NCBI GenBank assembly: GCA_964447205.1
Contig: CAYUSB010000016.1
Location: 1 to 64,000, forward strand
From: JAEUKH01 sp964447205
GTDB taxonomy: Bacteria; Myxococcota_A; Polyangia; Polyangiales; Ga0077539
Direction of reading: 5' to 3'
Length of the DNA stretch: 64,000 bases
Made by a program: the position numbers and the translations under genes. Under the pieces are notes generated by a model, which did no database searches, had not been told where the DNA came from, and saw only the letters and a list, made by a program, of their open reading frames with translations. Below, one piece after another: positions 18,392 to 27,197 of the stretch; position 1 is the first letter of the stretch; each line of letters opens with the position of its first letter.

Positions 18392-18709
18392 GACACCCGG
18401 GATCTACACCAGGCGCACCCCGACCGTCGAGCCCGCCTTCGCGCAGGCCTATCTGTTCAAGCCGCGTCCGGGCAGCGCGCGAGGGCGCGATCGTCCGCGA
18501 AACGTCGAGGGGGTCACGCCGCGCTTCCCCCCAAAGAACCTCGTTGCCCCTTGCGACCCTTGCGCCCTTGCGGTTTCGCAGACGGTCCCCTCGTCGCCCG
18601 CAGCCCGTCGCCTGCTTGCGCACCCTACCACCGACGGGTCCTGTCTTCGTCACCCAGCCTCGCAGCCCAGCGGTCTCCCGCGGCGGAATCTGCTCTATCA
18701 TCGGCCCCC
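18392..18709. other. 318-bp divergent intergenic region with CCTTGCG direct repeats
   Basis: This lies between two divergent starts and presumably holds both promoters, though no convincing -35/-10 pair stands out. Near 18547-18574 the motif CCCTTGCG(A/C) repeats three times head to tail. A similar string (CCCCTTGCGCCCTGGCGGTT) occurs at 60069-60088 beside the decayed gene, so it may be a dispersed short repeat. Confidence 0.5.
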
Positions 18710-21286
18710 ATGCGCGCACGCCCCCCGATGTCCGCCGCCCTCCTGGTCGCCCTCGCCGCCGCGTGCGGCAGCGGACAGAGCGGAACCCCGCCCATCGCGG
18801 ACGCCGGCTCAGACCTCGGCCCCGCCGACACGGGCCCCGCCGACACGGGCCCCGCCGACACGGGCCCCGCCGACAGCGGCCCCCCCGCGGACACAGGCCC
18901 GACCCGCTGCACGCAGGAGACCGACTGCGCCGGAGCCCCGACCGGCCCCGTGTGCGACCTCAGCACGGGTCGCTGCGTGGCCTGCACCCCCACCACCGAC
19001 CGCTGCCCCGCAGGACAGTACTGCACCGCCGACAACGCCTGCGCCGCGGGGTGCCGCGACGACGCGGCCTGCGCGTCCGGGGGCTCCAGCACGGGCCGCT
19101 GCGACCCCCAGACCCGGCAGTGTGTGGCCTGCGTCACCACCGCCCACTGCGACGCCGGAACGGTCTGCGTGGGCAACGTCTGCGTCATGGGCTGCACCCC
19201 CGAGGCCCGATGCCCCGGGGCCCAGACATGCTGCGACGGGGCCTGCGTCGACGCCCAGACCAACGTGGCCGCCTGCGGGGCCTGCGGCAACCGCTGCACC
19301 ATCCCCAACGCCGCCCCCGCCTGCGTCAACGGAACCTGCACCGTCGGTCAATGCACCGCCCCCTTCGCCGACTGCGACAACAACCCCACCAACGGCTGCG
19401 AGACCAACCCCACCACCGACCTGTCCCACTGCGGGGCGTGCGGGATGGCCTGCGCCGCACGGTCCAACGCCGCTGCGGCCTGCACGGCCGGAGCGTGCCG
19501 GTACACCTGCAACGAGGGCTTTGGCGACTGCGACGGCGACGCGAGCAACGGCTGCGAGGCCGACCTCCGCGCCGATCCCCTCCGCTGCGGGGCCTGCACG
19601 ACGCGCTGCGACCTCGCCAACGCCACGGCGGCCTGCACCGCGGGGCGCTGCGCGGTGGCCACCTGCGCGGCGGGGTTTGGTGACTGCGACGGCAACGCCG
19701 CCAACGGGTGCGAGACCGACACCCGGCGCAGCGACGCCCACTGCGGATCGTGCGGGGCCGTGTGCATGGGCGCTCCGAACGCCGCCCCCGTGTGCATCCA
19801 GGGGAGCTGCTCGCTCACGTGCACGGCCGGGTTTGCCGACTGCGACGGGAGCGCCGCCAACGGCTGCGAGGTCAACACCACCGCCGCCCCCACCCACTGC
19901 GGAGGCTGCGGACGCACCTGCGCCCTGCCCAACGCCACGGCGGCGTGTATGGCCTCGTTGTGCGCGGTGTCCGCGTGCACGAGCGGGTTTGGCGACTGCG
20001 ACGGCAACGCCGCCAACGGGTGCGAGGTCACCCTCGCCACGGACTCCGCCCACTGCGGGGCCTGCGGTCGGGTCTGTGCGGCCGGACAGCGCTGCGCCGC
20101 CGGGGCCTGCGTCGGGGTCGACGGACCCCTCGTGGTGGCCGCGGGACAGACCCGGAGCTTCGCCGACCTCACGGTGGCGATCCCCGTGCAGCGGATCGAA
20201 GGGGCCCAGGTCGACGGCACAGGAGCCTCGCGGTTTCGGGTCGGGGATGAGGTGCTGTTGATCAACATGCAGGGGAGCCCGGGTTCGACGGCTGCGGTGG
20301 GCACTCGGGAGTTTGTGCGGGTGACGGCCGTGACCGACAGCCGCTTGACGGTGTCCCCCGCCCCCGCGCGGATGTACGCCCCGGGAGGCAACGGAGACCT
20401 GACGGGGCAGCGGGTGTTTGCGGTGCGGGTTCCGCACTTTACGACGGTGGCCATCGACGGGACCTTGACCACCCCGGCCTTCGACGGAACGGCCGCGGGT
20501 CTCGGCCTCGTGGCCCTGCGGGCGAGCGCGTCGTTGCGGGTCGGGGCCCAGGGGGCGGTCGACGTGAGCGCCCGCGGGTATCGCAGCGACGGGGTCATGT
20601 GCAACGGGGTCTGGGGGCGTCCGGGCGAGTCGCTCGCCCCGCAGCCGGCCATCGTGACGGGGCAGTGTTACTACGCCAACCCCAGCAACACCCCCAACGT
20701 CGGGGGCGGGGCAGGGGGCCAGTCCAACTGCAACACCTACGCATGTTCGACGCAGCTCATCGGGGCCGGCGGCGGCGGGGCCGGGTACGCCACCCCCGGA
20801 ACCCCCGGGGCCAACAACGGCTCGCTCCAGGTCGGGGGCCTGCCCGGCGGGGTGTACGGCGAGGCGGGGCTTGGCCGGTGGTTCCTCGGGTCGGGGGGCG
20901 GGGCCGGGTCGGGCGGAACGAGCGGTCCGGGCTTCGTCATCAACGGCGGACGCGGCGGGGGATTGTTGTTTCTCGCGGCTCCCACCCTGACCGTCGCGGG
21001 TCGCCTCGCGTCCGACGGCCAGACCGGCGGCAACAACTCCAACTGCGGCGGCTCGCAGGGCTCGGGTTCGGGCGGCGGTGGCTCGGGGGGCTCGATCGTG
21101 CTGGAGGGCAACGCCATCACCCTCGGCACCGTGACCGCTCGCGGCGGGGCCGGGGGCTGCCTCGGCGGGGGGATGGGGGGGGCGGGGCGCATCCGCATCG
21201 GCTACGGGACCCTCAACGGGGCGGCCTTCCCCGCGGGCGATCCGGCCCTCACCGCGCCGTCGGCCCACCTCGACGACCAGCGTTGA
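18710..21286 (+). CDS. large Cys-repeat surface lipoprotein with glycine-rich C-terminal domain
   Basis: 858 residues from ATG 18710. The signal region MSAALLVALAAAC fits a lipoprotein, though its lipobox is imperfect. A PADTG-repeat stalk follows (about residues 37-60). Next is a Cys-rich head (about 65-470) with over 60 cysteines. From about residue 215 it consists of five or six copies of a 45-residue unit: C..GFGDCDGNAANGCE, about 12 residues, then HCGACG..C...NA.A.C..G.C. The Asp-Cys-Asp-Gly motifs could bind Ca2+, as in MopE-type myxobacterial proteins. The C-terminal 380 residues are beta-rich with Gly-run segments (VGGGAGGQS, GAGGGGAGY, GSGGGGSGGS). Probably a cell-surface structural or adhesive protein. 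The hydrolase lipoprotein gene follows after 68 bases. Confidence 0.85.
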   Translation: MRARPPMSAALLVALAAACGSGQSGTPPIADAGSDLGPADTGPADTGPADTGPADSGPPADTGPTRCTQETDCAGAPTGPVCDLSTGRCVACTPTTDRCPAGQYCTADNACAAGCRDDAACASGGSSTGRCDPQTRQCVACVTTAHCDAGTVCVGNVCVMGCTPEARCPGAQTCCDGACVDAQTNVAACGACGNRCTIPNAAPACVNGTCTVGQCTAPFADCDNNPTNGCETNPTTDLSHCGACGMACAARSNAAAACTAGACRYTCNEGFGDCDGDASNGCEADLRADPLRCGACTTRCDLANATAACTAGRCAVATCAAGFGDCDGNAANGCETDTRRSDAHCGSCGAVCMGAPNAAPVCIQGSCSLTCTAGFADCDGSAANGCEVNTTAAPTHCGGCGRTCALPNATAACMASLCAVSACTSGFGDCDGNAANGCEVTLATDSAHCGACGRVCAAGQRCAAGACVGVDGPLVVAAGQTRSFADLTVAIPVQRIEGAQVDGTGASRFRVGDEVLLINMQGSPGSTAAVGTREFVRVTAVTDSRLTVSPAPARMYAPGGNGDLTGQRVFAVRVPHFTTVAIDGTLTTPAFDGTAAGLGLVALRASASLRVGAQGAVDVSARGYRSDGVMCNGVWGRPGESLAPQPAIVTGQCYYANPSNTPNVGGGAGGQSNCNTYACSTQLIGAGGGGAGYATPGTPGANNGSLQVGGLPGGVYGEAGLGRWFLGSGGGAGSGGTSGPGFVINGGRGGGLLFLAAPTLTVAGRLASDGQTGGNNSNCGGSQGSGSGGGGSGGSIVLEGNAITLGTVTARGGAGGCLGGGMGGAGRIRIGYGTLNGAAFPAGDPALTAPSAHLDDQR
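18818..18877 (+). repeat. in-frame 15-bp tandem repeat, 4 copies
   Basis: Four tandem copies of ggccccgccgacacg (the last ends in agc) encode Gly-Pro-Ala-Asp-Thr/Ser. They form the flexible stalk just after the lipid anchor of the Cys-repeat lipoprotein. Confidence 0.9.
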
Positions 21287-21354
21287 CCCAACCGACGCCT
21301 CGCGGCGGATCTCCTTCACCGCGCGCGGCATCCCACAGGAGACACGGAGAGAGA

Positions 21355-22560
21355 ATGACGACGATGCGGTCTCGAGTCTGCTGGGTGATGGTGGCGGTGC
21401 TGGCGGGGTGCGGTCCCAACCTGGTCGCGGCCCCGCCGCAGGATGGGGGCGGGCACGATGCGGGCGGGGTCGTGGGCGACGATGTCCCCGCGGGGCAGGA
21501 CGCGGCCACGGCGATGGATGCGGGCGATCCGGCGTCCGACGGGGGCCCTGTCGACCGCGAGGTCGGGCCCGAGGATGCGGGGGCAGCGCCCGAGGACACG
21601 GGGACGGCGCCGACCGACGCGGGCGCAGTGCCGACCGACGCGGGCGCCGTGCCGACCGACGCGGGGGCGGTGCCGGATCCGTCTCGCCCGGGCCCCTGGG
21701 CTGTCGTGGCGACCACCGGCCCGCTCGTCGGATCGAGCGGCAACGCGCGGGTGTTTGTTCCGACGGGGGCCACGGCCGGGATGCGTTTCCCGCTGGTGGT
21801 GTTCGCCCACGGGTTTCAGCTCGGGGTCAACAACTACGACGCCCTCCTGACCCATGTGGCCTCCCACGGCTACCTGGTGGCCAGCGTGGACTATCCCGGG
21901 AGCCTCCTGCGCGTCGACCACCGGGACGTCCCGCGGGTGATGATCGCCGTGCGGGCGGCCTTCGCCCAGGTTCCCGCCTACGCGGCCCTGGTCGACCCGA
22001 TGCGGGCCGCGGCGATGGGTCACTCGCTCGGGGCGAAGGGGGCCATCATGGCGGCCCTCGACGCCCCAGGGGCCTTCCAGGCGGTGGTGGCCCTCGATCC
22101 GGTCGACGACAACCCCGCCCCGGGCGGTCGTCCGAGCGAGTCGGCCCCGAGCATCGCCCCCGAGCGGATGGGGAGCCTGCGGGTGCCCCTCACGCTGGTG
22201 GGGGCCACCCTGTCTCGCTGCGGGTTTCAGGCCTGCGCGCCCGAGGCCAGCAACTATCAGGGCTTCGCCGCCGCGGCGCCCCCGGCCCTGCCCCTCGCGG
22301 TGTACCCCCTCAACAACTTCGGCCACAACGACTTCGTCGACACGGCCTGCGGGATCCCGTGCGCCCTCTGCACCCGCGGGGCGGCGCCCCTCGACACGCG
22401 GCGGAATGCGCTGCGGGCGGCGACGGTGGCCACCCTCGGGCGACACCTGCGCGGGGAGGTGGGGTATCAGACCTGGCTCGACGGAGGAGCGCGCCGGGCG
22501 TTCGAGCAGTCGGGGGCCCTGTGGGACGGCATGCCCGCGACGCGTACGGCCTGCCCGTAG
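21355..22560 (+). CDS. lipoprotein alpha/beta hydrolase, chlorophyllase/PET-hydrolase-like
   Basis: ATG 21355 has a purine-rich RBS (ggagagaga) directly upstream. The signal ends at lipobox VAVLAGC (Cys near residue 19). A 90-residue Asp/Ala/Gly/Pro stalk contains three copies of a seven-residue repeat. From about residue 118 there is an alpha/beta hydrolase domain: oxyanion region VVFAHGFQLGVNNYD, nucleophile elbow GHSLG (Ser224), probable acid in ALDPVDD (about 248) and catalytic His in FGHNDF (His324). The arrangement resembles the chlorophyllase / cutinase-like PET hydrolase group, which cleaves ester bonds of hydrophobic or polymeric substrates. Likely displayed on the cell surface. The actual substrate cannot be told from sequence. 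Confidence 0.85.
   Translation: MTTMRSRVCWVMVAVLAGCGPNLVAAPPQDGGGHDAGGVVGDDVPAGQDAATAMDAGDPASDGGPVDREVGPEDAGAAPEDTGTAPTDAGAVPTDAGAVPTDAGAVPDPSRPGPWAVVATTGPLVGSSGNARVFVPTGATAGMRFPLVVFAHGFQLGVNNYDALLTHVASHGYLVASVDYPGSLLRVDHRDVPRVMIAVRAAFAQVPAYAALVDPMRAAAMGHSLGAKGAIMAALDAPGAFQAVVALDPVDDNPAPGGRPSESAPSIAPERMGSLRVPLTLVGATLSRCGFQACAPEASNYQGFAAAAPPALPLAVYPLNNFGHNDFVDTACGIPCALCTRGAAPLDTRRNALRAATVATLGRHLRGEVGYQTWLDGGARRAFEQSGALWDGMPATRTACP
21610..21672 (+). repeat. in-frame 21-bp tandem repeat, 3 copies
   Basis: Three tandem 21-base units encode Pro-Thr-Asp-Ala-Gly-Ala-Val in the stalk of the hydrolase lipoprotein. Copies differ at one or two third-codon positions. Confidence 0.85.
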
Positions 22561-22611
22561 TCCCGCGTCGGTGATCTCATACCCCCGCGACACCAAACCT
22601 GCCGTGGGAGC

Positions 22612-24303
22612 CTACGGCGGGAGGCGCCCGAGGGAGATGTACCGCGGTGCGTCCCCTTCGGTGCGCAGGGCGGCGAAGCCGAGCTCGATCAGGCGGGCCA
22701 TCACGCGCTCAAACGCCTGCGCATCAAGCCCGGAGGCCTCGCGCAGGGCCGCGACCGTGCACTCCCCCATCCGGGCAAGGGCCTCGACCACATCGGCCTC
22801 GCGGGCCGTCAGGCCGTGAACCTCGGGCCGCGCCCGCGGCGCGTAGACGGGCATCCCGCTGCTGAGGCCGCGGTAGCTCGGGAGGGTCGGGCCGACCTCG
22901 ACCCCCTGGGAGGTGATGTCGAAGGTACGAATCTCTCGACTGTGGTGCCCGCGGCGCATCTTGAGGACCGTGACGACCCGGCGGTACGCGCTGTCGATCT
23001 CGATGAAACGATTGAGGATGATGTCATCGCACAAAAAGGACATCTGATCGCGTGTCAATCGTGGGTCGGTCGGGCTTCCTACGACCTCGTGGGTCATCAT
23101 CACGGTGACCCCGGTCGAGGTCAACATGCTCAGGAGACGGTACAAGGACTCGCGGAAGTCGTTGCGGAAGGTCGGGGCCAGGGCGACCTCGAAGCCCGAC
23201 AACGAGTCGATCACCAGGCGGGTGGCTCCGAGCCGGGTGACGGCCGCGCGCAGCGCTTGCATCGTCTCATCGACCGACAGGTCGAGAGGTCGGAGGTACA
23301 GGACCTCGCAGCGCCCCGCGTGGATGCCCGTCGCGAAGTCGTCACCCCCGAGGGAGGCGGCCCGCGCGAGGTACTCCCGGGGGCGCTCTTCGAAGACGGC
23401 CACCACGGCGGCTTCGCCGACCCTGAGGCCCGCGATGACAAATTGCATTCCGAAGGTGGTCTTGGCCGAGCCCGTAGGACCGGCCACGAGGACCACGTCG
23501 CCGCTCGGGATGCCCCCTCCGGTCATCTCGTCGAGCCCGCGGATGCCCGTAGAGAGCCGGGCGGCGGGGCGTGGACCCTCCTGGACCGGCCATCGATCGA
23601 GCAGGCGGGGGAAGACCTCCAGGCCGTGGTGGGTCATGCGGAAGGTGTGCAGCCCCGGCATGAAGTCCTGGCCCCGAACTTTGACGACCTGCACCTTACG
23701 AACGACCGAGTTGCGCTCGACGGCCTGGGTGAGCCAGAGGATGGTGTCGGCCACGGTGAAGACGGGGTTGTCGCGCTCTGACTCGTTGGCCTCTCCGATG
23801 AGGAACGAGGTGACCTCCCAGGTCGTGAGCTGATTGGCGAGGCGTTGCACGAAGTTTTCAAGCTCGGCCTTCCCGTTGCCGCGCGCGACACGGGCGATGG
23901 CCCGGAAGCTGTCTACGACCACGAAGGCGGGTCGGAGGCGGGTGACCTCGACGATGATCGCTTGAAACAGGGAGTCCAGGTCGCCGGTGAGGACAAGATC
24001 GCTGAAGTTTGCAAAGTGGACGTCGCGGCCGACACGGTCAATGTCGAAGAATTCAAACTGTTGTTGGTAGCGGAGCAACTTGACGGTCGGCTCTCCGAGC
24101 ACGGTTATGAAGAGAGCGGGCCGGTCGTCGGAGGCGTTGGCGAAGAGAAACTGCTGAACGAGGGTGGTCTTGCCCGTTCCGGGTCCGCCTGCGACCAGGC
24201 TGAACGAGAGCGCGGGGAGGCCTCCTCCGAGTACGGTGTCGAGCCCGTCGATGCCGGTCTTCAGCCGTTGAATGGGTACACGCGAATCACCAGGTTCAAC
24301 CAT
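22612..24303 (-). CDS. KaiC-like double RecA-domain ATPase
   Basis: 563 residues. ATG 24303 is chosen over 24354 because it follows a strong RBS (gggagga, 8 bases away) and overlaps the upstream gene by only 8 bases. Two KaiC domains are fused. Domain I has Walker A GGPGTGKTT (39-47) and Walker-B-like FVVVDSFRA. Domain II has AGPTGSAKTT (274-283) and LVIDSLSGFE. A C-terminal winged-helix-like segment follows (about 485-563: LTAREADVVEALARMGECTVAALREAS). Outside cyanobacteria such proteins are ATPases linked to stress, light or redox signalling; no kaiA or kaiB gene is nearby. It forms a two-gene operon with an unknown protein, divergent from two ferritin-like genes. Confidence 0.92.
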   Translation of the reverse strand: MVEPGDSRVPIQRLKTGIDGLDTVLGGGLPALSFSLVAGGPGTGKTTLVQQFLFANASDDRPALFITVLGEPTVKLLRYQQQFEFFDIDRVGRDVHFANFSDLVLTGDLDSLFQAIIVEVTRLRPAFVVVDSFRAIARVARGNGKAELENFVQRLANQLTTWEVTSFLIGEANESERDNPVFTVADTILWLTQAVERNSVVRKVQVVKVRGQDFMPGLHTFRMTHHGLEVFPRLLDRWPVQEGPRPAARLSTGIRGLDEMTGGGIPSGDVVLVAGPTGSAKTTFGMQFVIAGLRVGEAAVVAVFEERPREYLARAASLGGDDFATGIHAGRCEVLYLRPLDLSVDETMQALRAAVTRLGATRLVIDSLSGFEVALAPTFRNDFRESLYRLLSMLTSTGVTVMMTHEVVGSPTDPRLTRDQMSFLCDDIILNRFIEIDSAYRRVVTVLKMRRGHHSREIRTFDITSQGVEVGPTLPSYRGLSSGMPVYAPRARPEVHGLTAREADVVEALARMGECTVAALREASGLDAQAFERVMARLIELGFAALRTEGDAPRYISLGRLPP

Positions 24304-24796
24304 GGTTGGATCCTCCCAAGGGGCGGTTGTCACTCGAGGCGAGGCCCTGCTCAAGCAGGCGAAGCGCCATCTTCAGGCCGACATAACGCCCGAGGGTGCG
24401 TGTGAGGGTCTCGAAGAGGGTGACGCCGTCGGTGCGGATGTCCTCGTCGGTCGCAGCCGCGGTCCTGCGCAGGGTGTAGGTCTCGTCGAGCTCCAGGGTG
24501 CTTCTGGGCTCAGTCTGCGCGAGATCGACAAAGACACGAGAGCGCAGGGTTCGCCATCCGTCCCCGCCGATCCAGCGGGTGAGGTGAGCCCCGAGGCGAT
24601 TCCACAGGACGTCGAGGGCAGTCATCGTGTCGGGCTGACGGACAACCTCACGGTCGAGGGCCACCGTGATCACTGTGCGGATCAACTGCTCGCTGTCACG
24701 TTCGGGCCGGTGCACGGTCATGGTAGGGTCCCAGGAACTGCGGGCGAAACGTCGGACGAGGAGGGCGCCATGGGTCACCGTGGGGTCATGGCCCAT
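24296..24796 (-). CDS. hypothetical protein cotranscribed with KaiC-like ATPase
   Basis: I do not recognise this protein. Start ATG 24796 (MGHDPTVTHG) is a guess among three in-frame Met codons; GTG/ATG choices upstream reach 24847. About 166 residues, soluble, mixed alpha/beta. Around residues 75-95 is LGAHLTRWIGGDGWRTLRSRV, and near the end a helical stretch TRTLGRYVGLKMALRLLEQG. Its stop overlaps the start of the KaiC-like gene by 8 bases, so translation is probably coupled and the two products may work together, for example as a regulator or adaptor of the ATPase. Confidence 0.7.
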   Translation of the reverse strand: MGHDPTVTHGALLVRRFARSSWDPTMTVHRPERDSEQLIRTVITVALDREVVRQPDTMTALDVLWNRLGAHLTRWIGGDGWRTLRSRVFVDLAQTEPRSTLELDETYTLRRTAAATDEDIRTDGVTLFETLTRTLGRYVGLKMALRLLEQGLASSDNRPLGGSNHG

Positions 24797-25115
24797 GCGT
24801 AGCCCCCCGAGCGCCGACCCGGCCGTCGCCAGAGGCACCCTAATCACCGCAGGCTCGACTGTCGTCCCCGTGGGCCCGCAGAGTCATCCGCGGTCTCCAC
24901 CGATGCCGGCCGCCTCCCAGGGCCTCAGCCTGCGGTGCGTCAGGCGCGGGGCTCCGCGGAGGGTCGAAGCGCTTGACGGCCCCAACCGCAATCACTACCG
25001 AATACCCGTCCCATTATAGGGCGGGAAGTGCGGGCGCAGACATCGACCCTCCGGTCATGTCACAGCGAGTGTGCGCGTCCAGACCCAACCCACATCGCGG
25101 AAAGCAGGAGGACCC
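24797..25115. other. divergent intergenic region between kaiC-like and ferritin-like operons
   Basis: About 319 bases hold the control region of both operons. The centre (24990-25020) is AT-richer than its surroundings. A start codon further upstream for the leftward gene (24847) would shorten this region. An RBS (aggagga, 25107-25113) precedes ATG 25116. Confidence 0.5.
25013..25018 (-). promoter_or_regulatory. perfect TATAAT hexamer (possible -10 for kaiC-like operon)
   Basis: Read leftward, the sequence is a perfect TATAAT, rare in DNA this GC-rich. No good -35 is seen 16-18 bases upstream (gtctgc is the nearest fit). The hexamer sits about 215 bases before the leftward gene. Read rightward it gives CCCATTATA, so it could serve either operon. 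Confidence 0.3.
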
Positions 25116-26309
25116 ATGACGCTGGACATCTGGCACGAGCGCGGTACGTCGTTAGAAAAGCAGGCCTTCACGTGGCACGATCTCGTGAGGGCCCCCATCA
25201 GCAAACTCGACAACGACGCCTTCACGCGGATTCGCATCATCTTGATGAATGGCATCGAGAGCGAGGCCAACCGATTCTCGCACGCCTTCGCGCGGGTGTG
25301 TCCCAACAACGATGTGAGGTTGGCCCTGGCCAAGGTGCGCCGCGTCGAGCAGCATCAGCAGACCCTGGTCAACTGGCTGCTCGGGGCCGATCACTCGCCC
25401 CTTGAGACCACCATCGGCTTTGAGCAGGTGGCGATCGAGGTGACGGCGGCGGTGGCCCAACGTGAGCCCGATCCCTATCTCGCGCAGGTGCACCGCTTCG
25501 GCCTGCTCGAAGACTTCGACCACATGTACCGGTTTTCTGCCCTGATGGATCGGATGCAGGGCAAGGATGCCAACAACATCCTGCAGTGTTACACGGACGT
25601 CGTGCCCGGCCGGCCGACTGCGGTGGAGCATCGCCATCCCTCCGACGATCTGCGTCGTCCGTACGACCGGCGCACCGCCGAGGCGATCACGAAGATCAAC
25701 TCCCTCACGATCATGGCGGGCGAGAACCAGACCCACGACTACTACATGACCATCGGGCCGATGTTTGCAGATCCCCTGGCGCGGCAGCTCTACGCAGAGA
25801 TCGCCTCCATCGAGGAGCAGCACGTCACGCAGTACGAGTCGATCATCGACCCCACCGAGACCTTGTACGAGAAGTGGCTGATGCACGAGCTCTGCGAGGT
25901 CTTCAACTACTGGTCCTGCTTGCAGACCGAGGAGGACCCGCGGGTGCGTGGGCTCTGGGAGCAGCTCCTCTCTCAAGAGCTCGGTCACCTCCATTTTGTG
26001 ATGGAGGTGATGAAGAAGTACGAGAAACGCGACCCGACGGAGGTTCTGCCCACGAGGTTGCCGGACCCGCTGCCGTACACGTCGCAGCGCAAGTTTGTGC
26101 GCAAGGTCCTGGCCGAGGAGGTCAACTTCCGGGCCCGTGGCACCGAGATCGGTTCTCTCGAGGAGAGCACCGCGACGCGGCGGTACCGGGAGGTCATGAA
26201 CGCGGAGGGCTCCCCGAGCGAGCGGGTGGCCTCTCAGTATCGGTTTACGCCCGGCACGGAGCTCAGCATGACCCGGGGACGGTTCGGAGCACAGGAGGCA
26301 CAGTCGTGA
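25116..26309 (+). CDS. ferritin-like diiron protein, possibly two fused helical bundles
   Basis: 397 residues from ATG 25116, after RBS aggagga. Almost entirely helical, without signal peptide or membrane segment. The C-terminal half shows a complete ferritin-like diiron set: a Glu in MAGENQTHDYY, ExxH in IEEQHVTQYE, a Glu in MHELCEVFNYW, and ExxH in SQELGHLHF. The N-terminal half has a similar but weaker series (GIESEANRFSH, RVEQHQQT, FEQVAIEV, LEDFDHMYRF), suggesting an internally duplicated bundle. Such proteins oxidise or store iron, or detoxify peroxide or O2. The stop overlaps the next start by four bases (GTGA), so it is coupled to a second ferritin-like protein. Confidence 0.82.
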   Translation: MTLDIWHERGTSLEKQAFTWHDLVRAPISKLDNDAFTRIRIILMNGIESEANRFSHAFARVCPNNDVRLALAKVRRVEQHQQTLVNWLLGADHSPLETTIGFEQVAIEVTAAVAQREPDPYLAQVHRFGLLEDFDHMYRFSALMDRMQGKDANNILQCYTDVVPGRPTAVEHRHPSDDLRRPYDRRTAEAITKINSLTIMAGENQTHDYYMTIGPMFADPLARQLYAEIASIEEQHVTQYESIIDPTETLYEKWLMHELCEVFNYWSCLQTEEDPRVRGLWEQLLSQELGHLHFVMEVMKKYEKRDPTEVLPTRLPDPLPYTSQRKFVRKVLAEEVNFRARGTEIGSLEESTATRRYREVMNAEGSPSERVASQYRFTPGTELSMTRGRFGAQEAQS

Positions 26310-27115
26310 CGCACAAGCAGCATCAACCCACGAGCAAGGCATCCCGCAAGCAGGCCAGCGACCCCGCGACGCCCTCGCGGAAGAATCGCACGGGCATCGC
26401 GGCCTCGCCCATCGACGCCCGGGACGTGGTGGCCCAGGCCCGCTCCAGCCGCATCACGCCCCTCGCCGATGTCGAGATCGGCGGGGTGCGCGCCTTGTAC
26501 GACGCCGAGCCGGTGCCTCTGGGCACCATGCCGCTGCCTGCGACCCTGAAGGGCATGGGCAAGACGGCGATGTCGGCCCTGAAGGGCGAAAACGTCGCCG
26601 TGCTCCTCGACAAGATCGGCGAGCGCCTCGCCTTTGAGCGTACGGGCACGCGTCTGTACGAGGCCTTGATCGGCAAGCTCGACACGCGGGGATCGTGGGA
26701 GGGCGGGCCCACCCGGGACGAGCTCGTGGACATCCAGGAGGAGGAGCTCGAGCACTTTCACGTCCTGCGCGAGGCCATGGAGGAGCTCGGCGGCGATCCT
26801 ACGGCGATGACCCCGTCGGCCAACGTCACCGACGTGGCGTCGAGCGGGATCCCGCAGGTGGTCACCGACGGACGGTCCACCCTGGCCCAGTGCCTGTGCG
26901 CGATCCACGTGGCCGAGCTCGCCGACAACGACGGCTGGCGTATGCTGGTCTCGCTCTGCACCTTCCTCGGGATCGACACCCTCGCGCGACGTTTTCAGAC
27001 CTGCGCCGCCCAGGAGCAGGATCACCTCGACAAGGTGCGGGGCTGGCTCAGCGCCCACGCCATGGCCACTGCGCGCGGGACCGCGGTGGAGGCCGAGCTG
27101 CGCGCTTCGCATTGA
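26306..27115 (+). CDS. ferritin-like diiron protein
   Basis: 269 residues from GTG 26306, with aggagg upstream and a 4-base overlap with the preceding ferritin-like gene. The N-terminal 45 residues are Lys/Arg/Ser/Thr/Gln-rich and probably disordered. The remaining part carries a complete E...ExxH...E...ExxH ligand set: ERLAFERTGTRLYE, EELEHF, HVAELADNDGW and QEQDHLDKV. This is the standard four-helix ferritin-like (rubrerythrin-type) site. No rubredoxin Cys pairs are present. It may act with the upstream protein in iron or peroxide handling. The membrane-protein gene that follows could belong to the same transcript. Confidence 0.85.
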   Translation: MTHKQHQPTSKASRKQASDPATPSRKNRTGIAASPIDARDVVAQARSSRITPLADVEIGGVRALYDAEPVPLGTMPLPATLKGMGKTAMSALKGENVAVLLDKIGERLAFERTGTRLYEALIGKLDTRGSWEGGPTRDELVDIQEEELEHFHVLREAMEELGGDPTAMTPSANVTDVASSGIPQVVTDGRSTLAQCLCAIHVAELADNDGWRMLVSLCTFLGIDTLARRFQTCAAQEQDHLDKVRGWLSAHAMATARGTAVEAELRASH

Positions 27116-27197
27116 AGGCACGCGGGCCCATCGTCGCGGGCGCGACGGCCCGATGGAGCTTGACGCCGTATGCGTCGGCGCGATTGCATCGGCTGCG

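Noticed and set aside
17450..18709. Upstream extension of the Cys-repeat lipoprotein frame
   Set aside because: It would cross the palindromic element and the zinc-ribbon gene and bury the lipoprotein signal; ATG 18710 fits much better.
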